Part shown: positions 35,609 through 47,149 of the stretch, piece by piece
How positions within the stretch are numbered: position 1 is the first letter of the stretch
How the letters are laid out: each line of letters opens with the position of its first letter
The notes under the pieces: model-generated
Database searches by the model: none
What the model saw: the letters and a program-made list of their open reading frames with translations, nothing else
Told to the model about the DNA's origin: nothing
DNA from: Piscinibacter sp.
GTDB lineage: Bacteria; Pseudomonadota; Gammaproteobacteria; Burkholderiales; Burkholderiaceae_C
Length of the DNA stretch: 64,000 nt
Reading direction: 5' to 3'
Assembly (NCBI GenBank): GCA_016706565.1
Contig: JADJJI010000006.1
Coordinates: 158,775 to 222,774, forward strand
Made by a program: the position numbers and the translations under genes

Positions 35609-38041
35609 TTAGGCCGCAACCGCCTGATCAGGCACCCACACTTGCGGCTCGTAGTCGATAACCGTCTTGCCGTCCGCGGCCCGGCCTATGTCAATCGTGA
35701 TCAGGCGGTCGTTCTGAAATGCTGGGCTGAGTTCGAGGGCCAAGTAGTCGAATAGCGGCTTCTCGTGGACGGCGACAACGATCTGGCGTCCGTGCTGCTT
35801 GGATAACGTCCGCAGCAAAGCCGCAAACTGCGCAATGTGAACCTCGTCCATACTTTGGACTGGGTCATCAATCAGCAACCAAGGAAGAGCTGGCTTCACC
35901 GACAGGTGAAGCGCGAGGAAAAGGGTCAGCGCAGCCGTGTTCAGGTTACCTGCGCTCAACATCGCGCGCGGATTCCCGCCCTTGCCACCGCTGCGATAGA
36001 GAGTCTCCAGGACAGCCTCGACAGCGCCCCCATCGGACTCGGGCAACGCGAAAGCAGGCACAAATGGCTCATCCGGCGCCAGGCGAACAAACAGGTCGCG
36101 CCAGATGGCATTCAAGGATTCATTGAACACGCGGCGAACGATCGCAGTACGTTGATCGCGCGCGCGACGACTGAGCTCTTTGGCCTGCGTTATGCGCCGA
36201 TCCGCAACCACCTTGAGCTGCGTCATCCGCGTGAGTCGCCGCTTGTTGTCCTCAATCGTTTTGGTCAGCGACTGCTTCTGGACCTCAAGTACTTTGAGCT
36301 GCTTCAGGCTTGCATTCGCTTCCTTGCGTGCTGCCTCTTTGGCAGTCAGCGTATCTTCGGCTTTCGACACATGGTTCTGGAAGCGATGCAGCGCTTCAAT
36401 CAGCGGCTCGCTATCGCCGATTGATTGAAGGTTCAGATCGGCTGCGAACTTCTGTGCTGCGGCTCGAATCGTCGTAGCCTTCTGATCCTTCACGCGCAAC
36501 GCGTTCAAGCTCGCCGAAGCCTCACCGGCCTCGGTGATGGACTTCTCGCCTTCGATGACTGCGGACTCAAACTGCTGCAGTGCAAGTTGGAACTCTGACA
36601 GTCTTGCCACTCTCGTCTTCAGCTCGTCGCGGGCCTCACTCGTCAGCAGTCGACCAGCAACGATCCCGCGGCTCCGTTCAGCGTTAGCCAGCGAGGTGGC
36701 ACCGTCAACACGTTCCTTGGAAAGTGCCCGAAGTCGCCCAGCACTTTCGGTGAGCATCGAAATCTGGCTCGCCAGATGCTCACTCAGGGGTCGTTCAGAG
36801 ACTTCGCCGAAGTCTCTACTGCAAACTGGGCAGTTTTCTGAGTGCACATGAGGGAGGATGCCGTTAAGCGCTTCAGCCAGGCTGCCTGCTGCTGCGGCAT
36901 GCTTCGCGATCTGTTCATCGAGCACGGCTATCCGCGAACGCGACTTGGCGATTCCCTCATCGAGCGTTGCAAGCTGCTTGGAATCGTCTGCGTCACGTGC
37001 CAGAACGGAGCTACAACGCTTCAGCTCAGCAGAGACGGTTTCCAACGCAACGGAACGCGCGTGTGCTGGGCGCGTGGACGACGGCGACGGCAGATCAGAG
37101 AAGTAGGTTGCCATCGCCGAGAAGGCCGCCTCAAGTTGCTTCCCGCTGCCATCACGCCACCGCTGCAGCGACTCGCCCGTAGTCTTGGATCGTGCCTCTG
37201 CTGCGTCGCGCTCCTGCGCTGTAACGCCAGACTGAACCGAAGACCACTGCTCTATCACCGCCCCAATGTCGCGGCGCATGTTTGCCAGCCGCTGCAGTTC
37301 AGGCTCGCTCTCCTCGCTTTGCAACTGACTCAAGGCCTGTGGTGAACGAATGTCTGTCTGTTCTGGCAAGCCCATCACCAGCAGCTTTGCCTGCACACTC
37401 TGCGAAAGTTGCAGGATCTCAGTATTCAATGCCGACTGATCCTTCGTGAGTCGTGCGATTTCAGCTTCGAGCTTCGGAATCGCGTCACGCACGTCCCAGA
37501 ACAACGGTGCGCCGGTTCTTAGACGTGTGACGTGACCAGCATCGTGCAGGCCTTCGACCAGCGCATCCAGCTGGTCCAGGCCAAGCAAGTCCTTTACAAA
37601 TTTGGTCAATGGCGACTCGGTGAGCCGCGCGTCCTTGTGCTGATAAATCTCGAGCAGCCGCGCCAGAGTTGACTGGGCCAGGTAGCAACGTTCGCCGTAG
37701 AACCGCGAGAGCAACGGCGAAAGAACTCCCTTCCCGCTGAACTTCCTGTTGATGGACTTGATCTCTGCGGACGGGCTCAGGTCAGTCAGACCGTCGACGG
37801 TGATCGATACGCGCCCCTCCGTTGCTGCCTTATGCACAAGATGAGATTCGAATGTCGGGTCGACTCTGGCCAATGATGCAACTTGCCCCGTCAGGCCGAG
37901 TTCGATGGCCGACAGCATGCTCGTCTTCCCAGACCCGTTCTGCCCGTGAATCAGAACCACTGGGCTATCGAGAGGAACCGTCACCGTACCGCGAATGCTG
38001 CGGAAATCGGTGACCGTGACGGACTTCAATCGCGGGGTCAT
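35609..38041 (-). CDS. lmuB: SMC/Rad50-like ATPase, candidate Lamassu LmuB
   Basis: An 810-residue SMC-type ATPase. The N-terminal head has Walker A GQNGSGKTS (residues 33-41). Long coiled coils flank a zinc hook CPVC (about residue 404). The C-terminal head carries an ABC signature-like LSAGNLNTAALTLFLAL (about residue 695) and Walker B LPWLLIDDPVQSMDE (about residue 722). It is the third gene of an overlapping operon behind a SIR2 gene and a 192-residue protein, the lmuA-lmuC-lmuB order of Lamassu anti-phage systems. In Lamassu the SMC part senses foreign DNA structures and releases the effector. G+C is lower than the backbone. Confidence 0.72.
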   Translation of the reverse strand: MTPRLKSVTVTDFRSIRGTVTVPLDSPVVLIHGQNGSGKTSMLSAIELGLTGQVASLARVDPTFESHLVHKAATEGRVSITVDGLTDLSPSAEIKSINRKFSGKGVLSPLLSRFYGERCYLAQSTLARLLEIYQHKDARLTESPLTKFVKDLLGLDQLDALVEGLHDAGHVTRLRTGAPLFWDVRDAIPKLEAEIARLTKDQSALNTEILQLSQSVQAKLLVMGLPEQTDIRSPQALSQLQSEESEPELQRLANMRRDIGAVIEQWSSVQSGVTAQERDAAEARSKTTGESLQRWRDGSGKQLEAAFSAMATYFSDLPSPSSTRPAHARSVALETVSAELKRCSSVLARDADDSKQLATLDEGIAKSRSRIAVLDEQIAKHAAAAGSLAEALNGILPHVHSENCPVCSRDFGEVSERPLSEHLASQISMLTESAGRLRALSKERVDGATSLANAERSRGIVAGRLLTSEARDELKTRVARLSEFQLALQQFESAVIEGEKSITEAGEASASLNALRVKDQKATTIRAAAQKFAADLNLQSIGDSEPLIEALHRFQNHVSKAEDTLTAKEAARKEANASLKQLKVLEVQKQSLTKTIEDNKRRLTRMTQLKVVADRRITQAKELSRRARDQRTAIVRRVFNESLNAIWRDLFVRLAPDEPFVPAFALPESDGGAVEAVLETLYRSGGKGGNPRAMLSAGNLNTAALTLFLALHLSVKPALPWLLIDDPVQSMDEVHIAQFAALLRTLSKQHGRQIVVAVHEKPLFDYLALELSPAFQNDRLITIDIGRAADGKTVIDYEPQVWVPDQAVAA

Positions 38042-38616
38042 GCTGCACCGTCCTCGTTGGCATCGGCAACAGCGTCGTCGATGATCTGGTGCAACTGCAA
38101 CTGAACGGCCCGTGTCCCCTGTTTCGCTGGAGTCACCAAGCCCGCGACCTCCGGGTCCAGCCCCGCACCCAGCTTGGACAACTGCTCAAGGGCGTCGGCA
38201 ATTGGTGCGTGCGCCTCCGGAAGTCGCAGGGGCAAGAGCACGGCAAGCCAGTTTCGCAGGGAATCTTCCGTGTCTCTGTCGAGCACAGTTCCGGTTGGTA
38301 GTACTCGGCAAACGCGCGACATGGTCTCCAGGTTTGCCGAGGAGGGGCGCGGCCCCGCAATCACGACAGTCAATGGCCGCTTCGACCTTGCAACATCGAG
38401 AGACCTTGCAACACCTTCAAGTTTTGCCACCAGTCGTTCTTCCTGCTCGAATGCCGTGTCGGCAATCAAGATCAGGTCCGGTGAAGGATCCGTACCCACA
38501 AGTGCAGCGGGAAAGTCAAACTTCAGTCCGCCAATCACGAGCGGCGCGGAGACGGATCGGTAGCCTGCCTCCAACAACATGCTTGTGATCCGTCCCACTG
38601 GTGTGATGTCATTCAT
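38038..38616 (-). CDS. lmuC: Small middle protein of the operon, candidate Lamassu LmuC
   Basis: A 192-residue soluble protein with no membrane segment. It starts MNDITPVGRITSMLLEAGY and has a central strand-rich stretch (FDFPAALVG...DLILIAD, then RPLTVVIAG) and a helical C-terminus. The central pattern vaguely recalls a degenerate restriction-nuclease fold, but I cannot name conserved catalytic residues. Both neighbours overlap it by four bases (ATGA), so all three proteins are probably made together. Position and size fit LmuC (DdmB-like); the assignment rests on context. Confidence 0.55.
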   Translation of the reverse strand: MNDITPVGRITSMLLEAGYRSVSAPLVIGGLKFDFPAALVGTDPSPDLILIADTAFEQEERLVAKLEGVARSLDVARSKRPLTVVIAGPRPSSANLETMSRVCRVLPTGTVLDRDTEDSLRNWLAVLLPLRLPEAHAPIADALEQLSKLGAGLDPEVAGLVTPAKQGTRAVQLQLHQIIDDAVADANEDGAA

Positions 38617-40273
38617 ATTGCCAGCTCCATTCGGAAACGCTGGAAGAGCTCATCCAGGGTCGCCGAAGACTCCAGTAGGCTGGCAAGGCTCACTTCTCGA
38701 ATCACTCGCCGACCTGTCCGCCCTGGCGCAGCGCGCGGCGAGCGAGCCATCGCCGGTACGAGTTTGTGTCCGTGTATCACGATGGGCTCTTCGGCATCGA
38801 CCACGTGTCCATCTTGCTTAAGCTGCAGGGCGGAAGTCGGTCCGGACGTAAGAAACACCTTGGCCTCGCCAGACGGGGCATGCAGGCGGAACATGCCATC
38901 GCGTACTGCGTTCGACGCCGGCGCATCGATCTGCCACTCGCCGCGGGAGACTCCGTACCCGATGAGACCAACCGCGACGGCGGTCTCGCGCAAACCCGAT
39001 GCCGGAAGACCGGGATTGGTAGCGATATTTGCGACCGACTCGACCGTCAGTGGCTGGTAGCGCCCCGCTGCATGAGTCAAGCTTCCGTTCCGAATCAGAT
39101 GAAGGGATCGACCCCACTGATCGATGAAGGCGTTGATGAAAGCCAGTGGGTTCGGCGTCACGATTGCCGCAAGCTGATCTCGAAGCGCAATGACGCCATC
39201 TTGCAGTGACTGCCGATCGGCCACGGGCAGTGCGCCCGGCGCCAGGTCGACAAGTGCCCGGACCTTGCTGCACAGCAGGTGGAGCACCAGAGCCAGCAAC
39301 AACGGCTTGGCGTAGGCCTGGATGCGGGCCTCGTCGACGATCTGCTGACGGTTGCCGGGCCTCATGTCCTGCCGATAGACGTTCTGCAGCAGCCCCTGAT
39401 GGTCGACGCCAAGCTCGTTTGCTGAAAAGACGAAGCTGGGCGGGTCGCTCGGCCACCGCCAAGCCATCTGTGCCGCAGCCTGCGCAAAGAGGGCCTGAAT
39501 GTTGGCATCCTGTGCTGACAAGCCGATCATGAGCGTCGGCTTCGTAGAAACGAGGTCCACCAACCGGCCTCGGACTGCTGCACTCTCGGGCCACGCAGCC
39601 CACCCATTGATCTGCGACTGCCGCGCGACCAAGAACGGCCGATAGACGGCTTCGTTATGCGTCGCGAGCAGCGCGCACCCGTGGAACTTGATCAATCGGC
39701 CGCGGGGCGCAGGGTTACGCAAGTCCTCGGGGCGAGCGCACACTGAGAGCGCAGGTTGCCCGCCTGTCATTGCTGCGATGGCGCCCTCGATCAGACCGTC
39801 CCAGTTGGCCGATGCGAGGTTCGTGCACGCGCCTTCCAAAACGAGGATCGCGAGGCACAGGTGCTCGACGTCCGGCGGCTTGGCTGGGTCCGCGAAAGTC
39901 GCTCGAAGGTCGACGGCCTCCCAAAGCAGAAAGTCGTCGGGCTCTCCCTGAACGTTGACATCGAGCAGCCGGGCGTAGTTGCTGCACAGGCGCACCACGA
40001 TGTTGTTGACATCGGGCCAGGACGCAACCGGCTGTGTGAAGTCAATTCGAGCGTCCTCTTCCGGCGTAGTTGGCGCAATGGCCAACGCAGCTCGAAGTGC
40101 CCTGGCGAACCGGCAGGCAGGGTCGCCCGGGACAATTCACGCGCAGGAACTCCAGAACCTTTAACAACTGCGCGCAGGCCCCCGCCCCGAGCCCGAACGA
40201 GGCGGCAGCCGCCGGCCGGAGGCCGGCCGGCCGCCCGGGCGGCCGCCGCCGCCTGCCGAGGCGAACTGCCCAT
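38613..40273 (-). CDS. lmuA: SIR2-domain effector, candidate Lamassu LmuA (frameshifted 5' end)
   Basis: A SIR2-like protein, expected to break down NAD+ and stop growth once infection is sensed. The open frame up to about 40,136 carries the motifs LASANWDGLIEGA, RLIKFHGCALL and TLMIGLSAQDANIQALF, the Asn-Trp-Asp, His-Gly and Ser-x-x-Asp-x-Asn positions of bacterial SIR2 effectors. The Gly-x-Gly-Ala-Gly nucleotide motif (FGLGAGACAQLL) lies upstream in another frame. One extra A near 40,135 separates the two, and a second shift in a GC-rich tract (about 40,210-40,255) is needed to reach the ATG at 40,273. The downstream overlap makes it the first gene of the operon. Confidence 0.65.
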
Positions 40274-40414
40274 CCAGCAGAGCCAACGTCTCGGGAACCG
40301 TGATTGTTGCGGCGTTGGGCATACCAGGTAGGGGCCGAGTCCGGTGTGTTCAGTGCTGAAGCGACCGCTGCCAAGGCCAGGCCTCAGCCATGCTGCCGCC
40401 TCCTGTATAGCGCC

Positions 40415-43400
40415 TCACAGACAAACTGCCTCCAGCATGCTCCGCACATACGTGTCCTTGTCCTCTTCCTGGAAGAGGATGTGCCGCTTCTGCATGTCGG
40501 CCTTCTCCATGTGCCAGAGCATGCGCATTGTGTGCGACGGCGTGTTCGAAACGATGAAGGACTGCAGGCGAATCGACGGGTCGCCGAGACGCTGCTCGAT
40601 TTCCTTGATCGTCTCGTGAAACTGAATTTTCGGATCGGTTGGACCGAGGTTTCGGATGCCTTTCGGGTCGACAAAGATCACGTGCTGTTGCCCACCGACC
40701 AGCAGCCACACGATGAAATCGGGGTGGAAGTTCCCAGCCTCGAAGAAACCCACGCCGCGGCCCTTGCTCAGGTTGCGCAGCAAGTAGAGCTCCTTGTCCT
40801 GGAAGAACGCAGGGTGCCCGTCGTGGAAGGCCTTCAGGTCTTCGACGAACAGGCGTTCGCCCTTGTTCAACGGCGCGGGGCTGATCTCGACGATCTTTGA
40901 GTCCAGGTACAGCAGCGGCTGGTAGAGATGCCTGCCGAACAGGATCGTCTTCAAGCCCTGAAACTCCCAGGCCTTCAGCTCACCCTTGACGATGGTGGCC
41001 TTCAGTTCTTCCAGCTTGGTGGCGATCTCTTCCTGAGACCTGTCGAGCAGGATGCGGTAGTAGCTGTCGTTGGATGCTTCGGCCACGCCCAGGAAGTTCG
41101 GGTCGTCTGCTTCCAGGTCGCGGTACTCCAGGTGGGGCAGCTCCCACTCGCGCTTGCGGAAGGTGTAGTAACGCTCGACGTACTTCTTCAGCAGCGCCAG
41201 CGCGATCTCCTGCCAGAGGCGGACTCGCTCGAACGAATCGAATGCCAGCTCTTCGGGCGGAATCAGCAATTGATACCAGCTCTGATCGGCAAGCAGGCCC
41301 TCGACTCCCTGGCGCGTGATGTTCAAGTTGTACCAGCCGCGTTCAGCCTTGAAGCGTTCAAGCTCGAAGTACAGCTCATCGACATCCAGAAAGGCCACGT
41401 GACGCGGCCCCAGGTGCGCCTGGTTGGGCGCAGCGTCGGCGTCGCCGCCGACGAGCCCGCCTGACTTCATGGCCTGGATCTTGGGGTACCAGTTCAGGAT
41501 GACCTGGTTCTTCTGCAGGTACTCGGTGCTGCGGTCTGTTGCAGGGTCGGGGCGGCGCACGGTCGGGATCGGCCCGAGCTTCCGATAGGCGTCGCCAAAC
41601 TCGGTGTTGACGCCGTTGATCTTCTTCTTCAGCCGGATGGTCTTGAGCTTCTGCGTACCCAAATTCTTGATGACCGGGAGCAGGAACTCGATGCGGTCAT
41701 CGTTGGTGGGCAGGCCTTCCTCTTCCAGGAAGTCGCGGAACTGGGCCATGTAGTCGGCGTGGATGCCGAAGATGCCCAGCGTCTCCAGCGCTGCGATGTG
41801 CTTGGGCCGATCCATGCCGTCAGGCAGCTGCGTCTTCCCACTGCGCTTGAGGCTCATCTCGTAGCCCTTCAACCGCACCCCGCGGCCGAAGAGCTGGATG
41901 ATCTGGGCACCTTCGCCTTTGCCGACGTTCATCAGCCCCATGGTGGAGACGCGCCAGCTGCTCCAGCCTTCGGTGAACTTCTTCGATCCGATCAACAGGT
42001 TCACCTGGGAGTGCGGCTTGTTGATGTCGTGGAAGAGAGAGCCTGAAAACTCGAGATCGCCCGTCGCGAGCTTGTTGTCTTCGCACAGCTTGACGAGCTT
42101 GGCGTCGTCGCCCACGTTGATGACGCCGAACGGCTCGTTCTCAGCCCCCAGGCGCAGCGCCACTTCGCCTGTCGCGCCCTTCAGGTTCTCGATGTAGAGC
42201 TGGCCACCACCGGGCGCGTTGAACAGCACGGCCAGCGTCTCGTCGAACACTTGGGCTGCGGTGAGGCCGCAGGTGTTGAGATACGCGAAGCGGCCAGCGA
42301 ACAGGTTCTTGCCGGTCGCCGTGACCAGGCCTTGGTTCAACACACGTTCGATGCGTTGCACGCTGCCAGTTCGGTTGGCTACATAGCCGGCCAGGAACTT
42401 GAGGATCTCCACGATGTCGGAAGCATCCTGCTTGGCCAGGGTGGCGGTGACGCTGCCGCCGACAAATATCCAGAGGGGCTTCTCGATGAGAAACGGCTTG
42501 AACGCCGACTCCTTGTCGCGGTAGAGGCGTTGCTGCTGGAAGAAGGACAGCAGGCATGCCACCAGGTACAGATCCTGGTGATCGCGCTGGGTGGCCTCGT
42601 CCAGGTTCAGGATCTGGTAGTCCTTGCCGAAGCCATCGCCGTAGAAGTAGCGGTACGAGTAGTCGAACAGCGTGTTCTTCGCGTACAGGTCCGTCAGTAC
42701 GGCGTTGCCCTTCACGGCCTGTCCGAATGTGGCCGAGTACTCGAACGAAAAGCCCTTCTCGCACAACGCGTTACGGAAGCGCATCCAGGCCCCGTCGCCG
42801 CCGCCGGACGCTCCACGGTGCCCTTCGTCCACCAGCACGAGGTTGTTGCTTTCGAAGGCGTCCACCGCCACGGTCTTGTCACCCATCTCGTCGCGCAGCC
42901 GGGTGACTTCAATGATCTCCACTGCCTGCCCGGCGAACAGACCGCGCCCGTCCTTGTTGAACAACTCGGCCTCGATGCCCGCCGCCTGGAACTCGCGCAG
43001 ATGCTGCTGGGACAAGCCCTCGTTCGGAGTGAGCAAGATGATGCGGTTGAGTTCTCGCCGCCGGCCGTGCTTGGCCAGGTAGTGCTGGAACTGCAGGATG
43101 TTGGCGTGCATCACCAAGGTCTTGCCACTGCCCGTGGCCATCCAGAAGGCCAGCTTGTTCAACTGCGGCCAGGCCTCGCCTGCCGCATCCAGGGGTGCGA
43201 TCTGGTCCGCCTCGGGCTTGTCCACGTTCCAGGCTGCCACCTGTTGGTTCAGGCTTGCCAGCAGGGCTTGGGGATCCCGGAAGTACCGGTCGAGATAGAT
43301 CTCGGTGAACAGCAAGGCCAGGTACTGGAAGTACTTCCACACCACCGGCTCGTCGCCACGGGTGATACGCCGCTCGTTGAGCCGCTGCGTGTGCTTGACG

Positions 43401-43663
43401 ATGTTCTGGTCGTACTCCAGCAGCAGTTCCGTCGGCAACTGGGTCAGGTTGAAGAGCTGCGCCGTCAAGGCATGGTGGAAGCGGTGGACGTTGTTCTCGT
43501 CCAGACCTTCCAGTGCCTCGTTGCGCAGTGGCTCGGCCAGGTCTTCGAAGCGCTTCGCGTTGAACAACGACAGCAGCCATTGGTTGAGCACCAGCTTGTA
43601 GGCAAACGGCGTCACCGGCTTCTTCTTCGGCGCGGCTTTCGGCGCGGCCTTCTTCGTGGCCAC
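40415..43663 (-). CDS. Type III-like Res subunit: DEAD/DEAH helicase with C-terminal nuclease
   Basis: A 1082-residue superfamily 2 helicase/nuclease. Walker A ATGSGKT lies near residue 175, a DEGH box ([13 protein letters not shown]) near 277, and helicase motif VI around [10 protein letters not shown]. The C-terminus has DFIVWLL...VIFVDPKG near residues 982-1000, a plausible PD-(D/E)XK core. The N-terminus begins with an Ala/Lys/Pro-rich tail ([16 protein letters not shown]). It follows the Mod gene by one base, the usual mod-res order of type III restriction systems, where Res moves along DNA and cuts unmodified sites. Confidence 0.8.
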   Translation of the reverse strand: MATKKAAPKAAPKKKPVTPFAYKLVLNQWLLSLFNAKRFEDLAEPLRNEALEGLDENNVHRFHHALTAQLFNLTQLPTELLLEYDQNIVKHTQRLNERRITRGDEPVVWKYFQYLALLFTEIYLDRYFRDPQALLASLNQQVAAWNVDKPEADQIAPLDAAGEAWPQLNKLAFWMATGSGKTLVMHANILQFQHYLAKHGRRRELNRIILLTPNEGLSQQHLREFQAAGIEAELFNKDGRGLFAGQAVEIIEVTRLRDEMGDKTVAVDAFESNNLVLVDEGHRGASGGGDGAWMRFRNALCEKGFSFEYSATFGQAVKGNAVLTDLYAKNTLFDYSYRYFYGDGFGKDYQILNLDEATQRDHQDLYLVACLLSFFQQQRLYRDKESAFKPFLIEKPLWIFVGGSVTATLAKQDASDIVEILKFLAGYVANRTGSVQRIERVLNQGLVTATGKNLFAGRFAYLNTCGLTAAQVFDETLAVLFNAPGGGQLYIENLKGATGEVALRLGAENEPFGVINVGDDAKLVKLCEDNKLATGDLEFSGSLFHDINKPHSQVNLLIGSKKFTEGWSSWRVSTMGLMNVGKGEGAQIIQLFGRGVRLKGYEMSLKRSGKTQLPDGMDRPKHIAALETLGIFGIHADYMAQFRDFLEEEGLPTNDDRIEFLLPVIKNLGTQKLKTIRLKKKINGVNTEFGDAYRKLGPIPTVRRPDPATDRSTEYLQKNQVILNWYPKIQAMKSGGLVGGDADAAPNQAHLGPRHVAFLDVDELYFELERFKAERGWYNLNITRQGVEGLLADQSWYQLLIPPEELAFDSFERVRLWQEIALALLKKYVERYYTFRKREWELPHLEYRDLEADDPNFLGVAEASNDSYYRILLDRSQEEIATKLEELKATIVKGELKAWEFQGLKTILFGRHLYQPLLYLDSKIVEISPAPLNKGERLFVEDLKAFHDGHPAFFQDKELYLLRNLSKGRGVGFFEAGNFHPDFIVWLLVGGQQHVIFVDPKGIRNLGPTDPKIQFHETIKEIEQRLGDPSIRLQSFIVSNTPSHTMRMLWHMEKADMQKRHILFQEEDKDTYVRSMLEAVCL

Positions 43664-43664
43664 C

Positions 43665-46600
43665 TTACGGGCCCTCCGTCGCGAACATCAGCCGATGAAA
43701 GTCTTCCTCGATCAACCGCACCTTCCAGGTGTCGTCCGGGGCCTTCAAGTTCTCCAAGTTGTTGCCGCCGTTGACGTAGATGAGATCGAACTCACTGTCT
43801 TTGCTGGAGTAGTCCTGCCGGGTGAACCACTCGTCGAGGACGAGGTTGTCCTCCTCCGGCTTTCCAGTGAGCTTTCGCCAGACCACCAGCGCCGCTCGAC
43901 CATCTGGGAGAGTGCCAGTCACGGTTCTGAACCACCAAGGACCATCCGCGTCCTGTTTCAGGCGGGAATCGAAAGTCAAACGATATTCACTGTCACGGGC
44001 AAATGACGCGTTGAAGGCCTGAGTTGCCGATAGATTCTTGACCTTCAAGCCGATCAACCAATTGAAGGTCTCAAGTAAATCCACATGGACTTCCTTGCTC
44101 TCATCCGAACTCGGCCGCTTTACCTTCAGCTTGTAGGCTGTCGGATCCGCAATCGCTGATATATTGAGCAACGACTGGCTTCCACGAGACTCAACCGCAA
44201 GCATATAGCTGAGCAGGTACTCCTCTCTTAGGCCCTCAGCCCCGCGCGCCTCAGGTTGCTCTAGTAGCGTCTGCTGCGCAGTCGAGCGAGCGAAGTCAAG
44301 ATTACTTAGCGAATCCTCATAGGATTCCAATCGAACCACTTTAAGAATTCTCGGTGAACGCTCAACCTCTTCAGACGTTGCCAACCGCTTTGGCTTTCCA
44401 TCTTCCCATTCTGGCGAATAGCAAATCTTCTTCAATCGCGGCAGCAAGACGGTATCAAAATACTGACCCACCTCAACAAGTATGAATTTTCTTCGCCCGC
44501 CATCCTGTCGATTCCTATTTACTACCGCGTGACCCGTGGTACCAGAGCCAGCGAAGAAGTCCGCAACATACTCACCTGCAAAAGTTGTCTGCCTGAGTAT
44601 TCCCTCGATCAATCCAGGAGGCTTCGGGTTGTCAATCAGCCCCTTGGCGCCGAACAAAGCCTCTAGTTGAGGCTCGCCATCTGCGTACTGGCGTACGACA
44701 GACGTTGCAACAACCGTCTCAACCTCGTGTAGAAAATACTTGATCTGCGGAATGGACTCGCCACCACTCTTGAAGACAATTCGATTGTCTTCGCAGTAGC
44801 CCTCAAACGATGGCCGCTTTCCGATAGCCTTTTCGGGAAAGGCCCACCCTCTCTTTGGCGGCTTGCATGCACTGCCGGTGTTTGGGTCCTTGGGAGCGTA
44901 GAAGCGGTAGTTCTCCGACTGCGGATCCTTAATGGACGGAGACTGCTTGCCAGCAGGCATCGACGGCTCGACCTCCCGGTACACCCAGAGCGCCGCCTGA
45001 CACTCTTGCGCCTTTGACTCGTCTACAAGGGCGCCCTTGCTATCGCGGTATTCCAGCCACTTGTATGGATACAGCCCCTTCCAGGGATCACTGCGCTTGG
45101 CGTCTTCAATAGACTCACCTTGATTTCGCGCAGTCTCAATATGCTCAAGCTTGTGGCGTTGATAGAGTGCAGCAATTGCCGCCTTGCTCTCGACAATCGA
45201 AGCAAATCTTGCGTTCAGTTCCTTAACGAGCGCTGAGACTTCCAAAAATCCATCTCGGGTTTCTCTGAAGATTCGCTTGTTCGCCTCAACGGCACTACGG
45301 TTCTTTGCGAAGACCTCGATGTACTCATGATTTGTAGAATATGCGGGAGAATTATTACTTACGGTGTCTCGTACCCAAATCAGCTCTTCTATCCTATTAG
45401 AGAGACCAAAGGTCTCGCGAAGCTGCCACTCCAGCGTGCTACGTTCAATTTCATTGATACTGGCGTACAGCAGACCCTCACCGCACAAGAGCTGGCGCGC
45501 CAGCGCCAAGCGAGTTCCAATCATGGATGCCCAGCTTGAGCTCTTGAAGCTGTCCTTGTAGACAAACCCGTCTTGCCCAGTGTTGTAAGGCGGATCAATA
45601 TAGAAGCACTTTATGACTTCTTGGTATCGAGCCTGCATTAAGGAAAGGGCTTGAAAGTTATCGGAATGGATCAAAACTCCATCCGTCTCATCATCAAGAC
45701 ATTCGAAGCTTGCAAGCAACTGCTCTACGAACGCTGATCCAAAGTATCTCGTGTCAATCATCAAACTTGGGTGTGCCGCAAGAAACTCTCGGGTCAGCGG
45801 TGCGGAATATCCTGGCGCAGCAAGATCACCAGAGATCGCTTCGATTCCTAGAGCTGATACCCACTCCAAGCGTTGAGCCTCATTTATAGTTACTTCGCCG
45901 ATGAGTTCATTCGGAACACAATCGATACGAATGCACCATGAGGTTTGCACGGCAAACTTCTTTTTTAGCCAAAGTGCCTTCTGAAAGTCCTCAAGTTGGG
46001 CTAGAAATTCGATTATCTTTCCCGCTATGCGACGGATGACCTTAATCTTAGAAAGATACTGCTCCACCCGCGCGGCAGACTCGCTCTCAACGTCATCAAG
46101 GTGCATGACCTCGTTCTTGATGTAGAAGTCCAGCTCCCGGCGCAGAAAGGTGCCCAGATCCTTGTGGATGAAGTAGTCAAACGTGTTGCGCGCTGTGTAC
46201 CGTCGAAGATGAGCCTCGATCCGCGAGTAGTCAGCTCGCTCCCCTGACGCAAGCACATGAGGCCGCTCAAGTTCACCGATCCAGGCCGCTATCGACGAAT
46301 CTCGGACTCCAAGAATCCGTTTGACTGCGAACGCGGTTAGTTCCTTTTGGCCGGGAGGCTTAGTCTTGCCAACCCCGGCATCGTCGGGCCAATCCGAAAG
46401 AGTTGCTGGCCTGTACTCGAAGCGGACAACGAGTTCCCTTCCTGCGCCGCCCCCCTCTTCTGTGATGAATCCTTGTCCCGCCGAATCGCTACTTGCCAGG
46501 ACGAACACCCGGTCTCTTCCTTCGGAAGCCTTGACGTTGCCGTGCTCACCCTCGGCCACATCAGACAGCCGGAAGTGCACGCGCAACGGCTCCCTGTCGT

Positions 46601-47138
46601 TTTCTGGTCGCAAACGGAACGCGTAATCCCGCAGGTACTCGCTGGTCTTGATGTAGTACTGATCCGCATTCGCCGAGTGAAGCTTGATCTCCTCGCCCTC
46701 GTACGGGATGGCATAGACACCAGGCTTGTAGACGCGTCGCGACAAGAAGTCGCCCTCGGAGTAGTAGCGACGGAAGAAGCTGAGCAGGTGGTCATAGACC
46801 TCGCCTTCCAGCCCGCCCACGTCCACGGCTTCGCTCTGCAGCTTGGCTTGCAGTTCCTTGACCTTGGGCGACTGGCTCGGGTCCATTCCCGCGGCCTCTA
46901 TGCCGGCAATGACCTTGGCCAGTTCCTTCTCGATCTCGGCCTTGTCCGCCGTCTTGTAGAGCGCGAATGCAGCTTGTACTTGCGGCAGCAGGTCCTTCTC
47001 CAGGAACTGGGTGATCTCGGCGCTCTTGGCGTGCATGATGCGATAGAGGCCGAAGTCGAGGTCGGGCTGGTCGAGCTGGAACAGCTCCTTCAGCTTGCTG
47101 ATCAGCTGCTGGCGCTTGTTGTCGTTGGGGGTGCTCAT
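43665..47138 (-). CDS. Type III-like Mod: N6-adenine DNA methyltransferase (beta class)
   Basis: A 1157-residue DNA methylase. The catalytic motif [14 protein letters not shown] lies near residue 513 and the AdoMet motif [16 protein letters not shown] near residue 861; DPPY before FxGxG is the beta-class order of type III Mod proteins. A long N-terminal part of about 350 residues has no assigned domain. The stretch between about 43,980 and 46,070 has clearly lower G+C than both ends of the gene, suggesting replacement of the methylase and target-recognition block. It would give sequence specificity to the Res partner and protect host DNA. Partner genes lie 11 bases upstream (fic) and one base downstream (res). 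Confidence 0.82.
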   Translation of the reverse strand: MSTPNDNKRQQLISKLKELFQLDQPDLDFGLYRIMHAKSAEITQFLEKDLLPQVQAAFALYKTADKAEIEKELAKVIAGIEAAGMDPSQSPKVKELQAKLQSEAVDVGGLEGEVYDHLLSFFRRYYSEGDFLSRRVYKPGVYAIPYEGEEIKLHSANADQYYIKTSEYLRDYAFRLRPENDREPLRVHFRLSDVAEGEHGNVKASEGRDRVFVLASSDSAGQGFITEEGGGAGRELVVRFEYRPATLSDWPDDAGVGKTKPPGQKELTAFAVKRILGVRDSSIAAWIGELERPHVLASGERADYSRIEAHLRRYTARNTFDYFIHKDLGTFLRRELDFYIKNEVMHLDDVESESAARVEQYLSKIKVIRRIAGKIIEFLAQLEDFQKALWLKKKFAVQTSWCIRIDCVPNELIGEVTINEAQRLEWVSALGIEAISGDLAAPGYSAPLTREFLAAHPSLMIDTRYFGSAFVEQLLASFECLDDETDGVLIHSDNFQALSLMQARYQEVIKCFYIDPPYNTGQDGFVYKDSFKSSSWASMIGTRLALARQLLCGEGLLYASINEIERSTLEWQLRETFGLSNRIEELIWVRDTVSNNSPAYSTNHEYIEVFAKNRSAVEANKRIFRETRDGFLEVSALVKELNARFASIVESKAAIAALYQRHKLEHIETARNQGESIEDAKRSDPWKGLYPYKWLEYRDSKGALVDESKAQECQAALWVYREVEPSMPAGKQSPSIKDPQSENYRFYAPKDPNTGSACKPPKRGWAFPEKAIGKRPSFEGYCEDNRIVFKSGGESIPQIKYFLHEVETVVATSVVRQYADGEPQLEALFGAKGLIDNPKPPGLIEGILRQTTFAGEYVADFFAGSGTTGHAVVNRNRQDGGRRKFILVEVGQYFDTVLLPRLKKICYSPEWEDGKPKRLATSEEVERSPRILKVVRLESYEDSLSNLDFARSTAQQTLLEQPEARGAEGLREEYLLSYMLAVESRGSQSLLNISAIADPTAYKLKVKRPSSDESKEVHVDLLETFNWLIGLKVKNLSATQAFNASFARDSEYRLTFDSRLKQDADGPWWFRTVTGTLPDGRAALVVWRKLTGKPEEDNLVLDEWFTRQDYSSKDSEFDLIYVNGGNNLENLKAPDDTWKVRLIEEDFHRLMFATEGP

Positions 47139-47149
47139 CGGCGGCGCTT

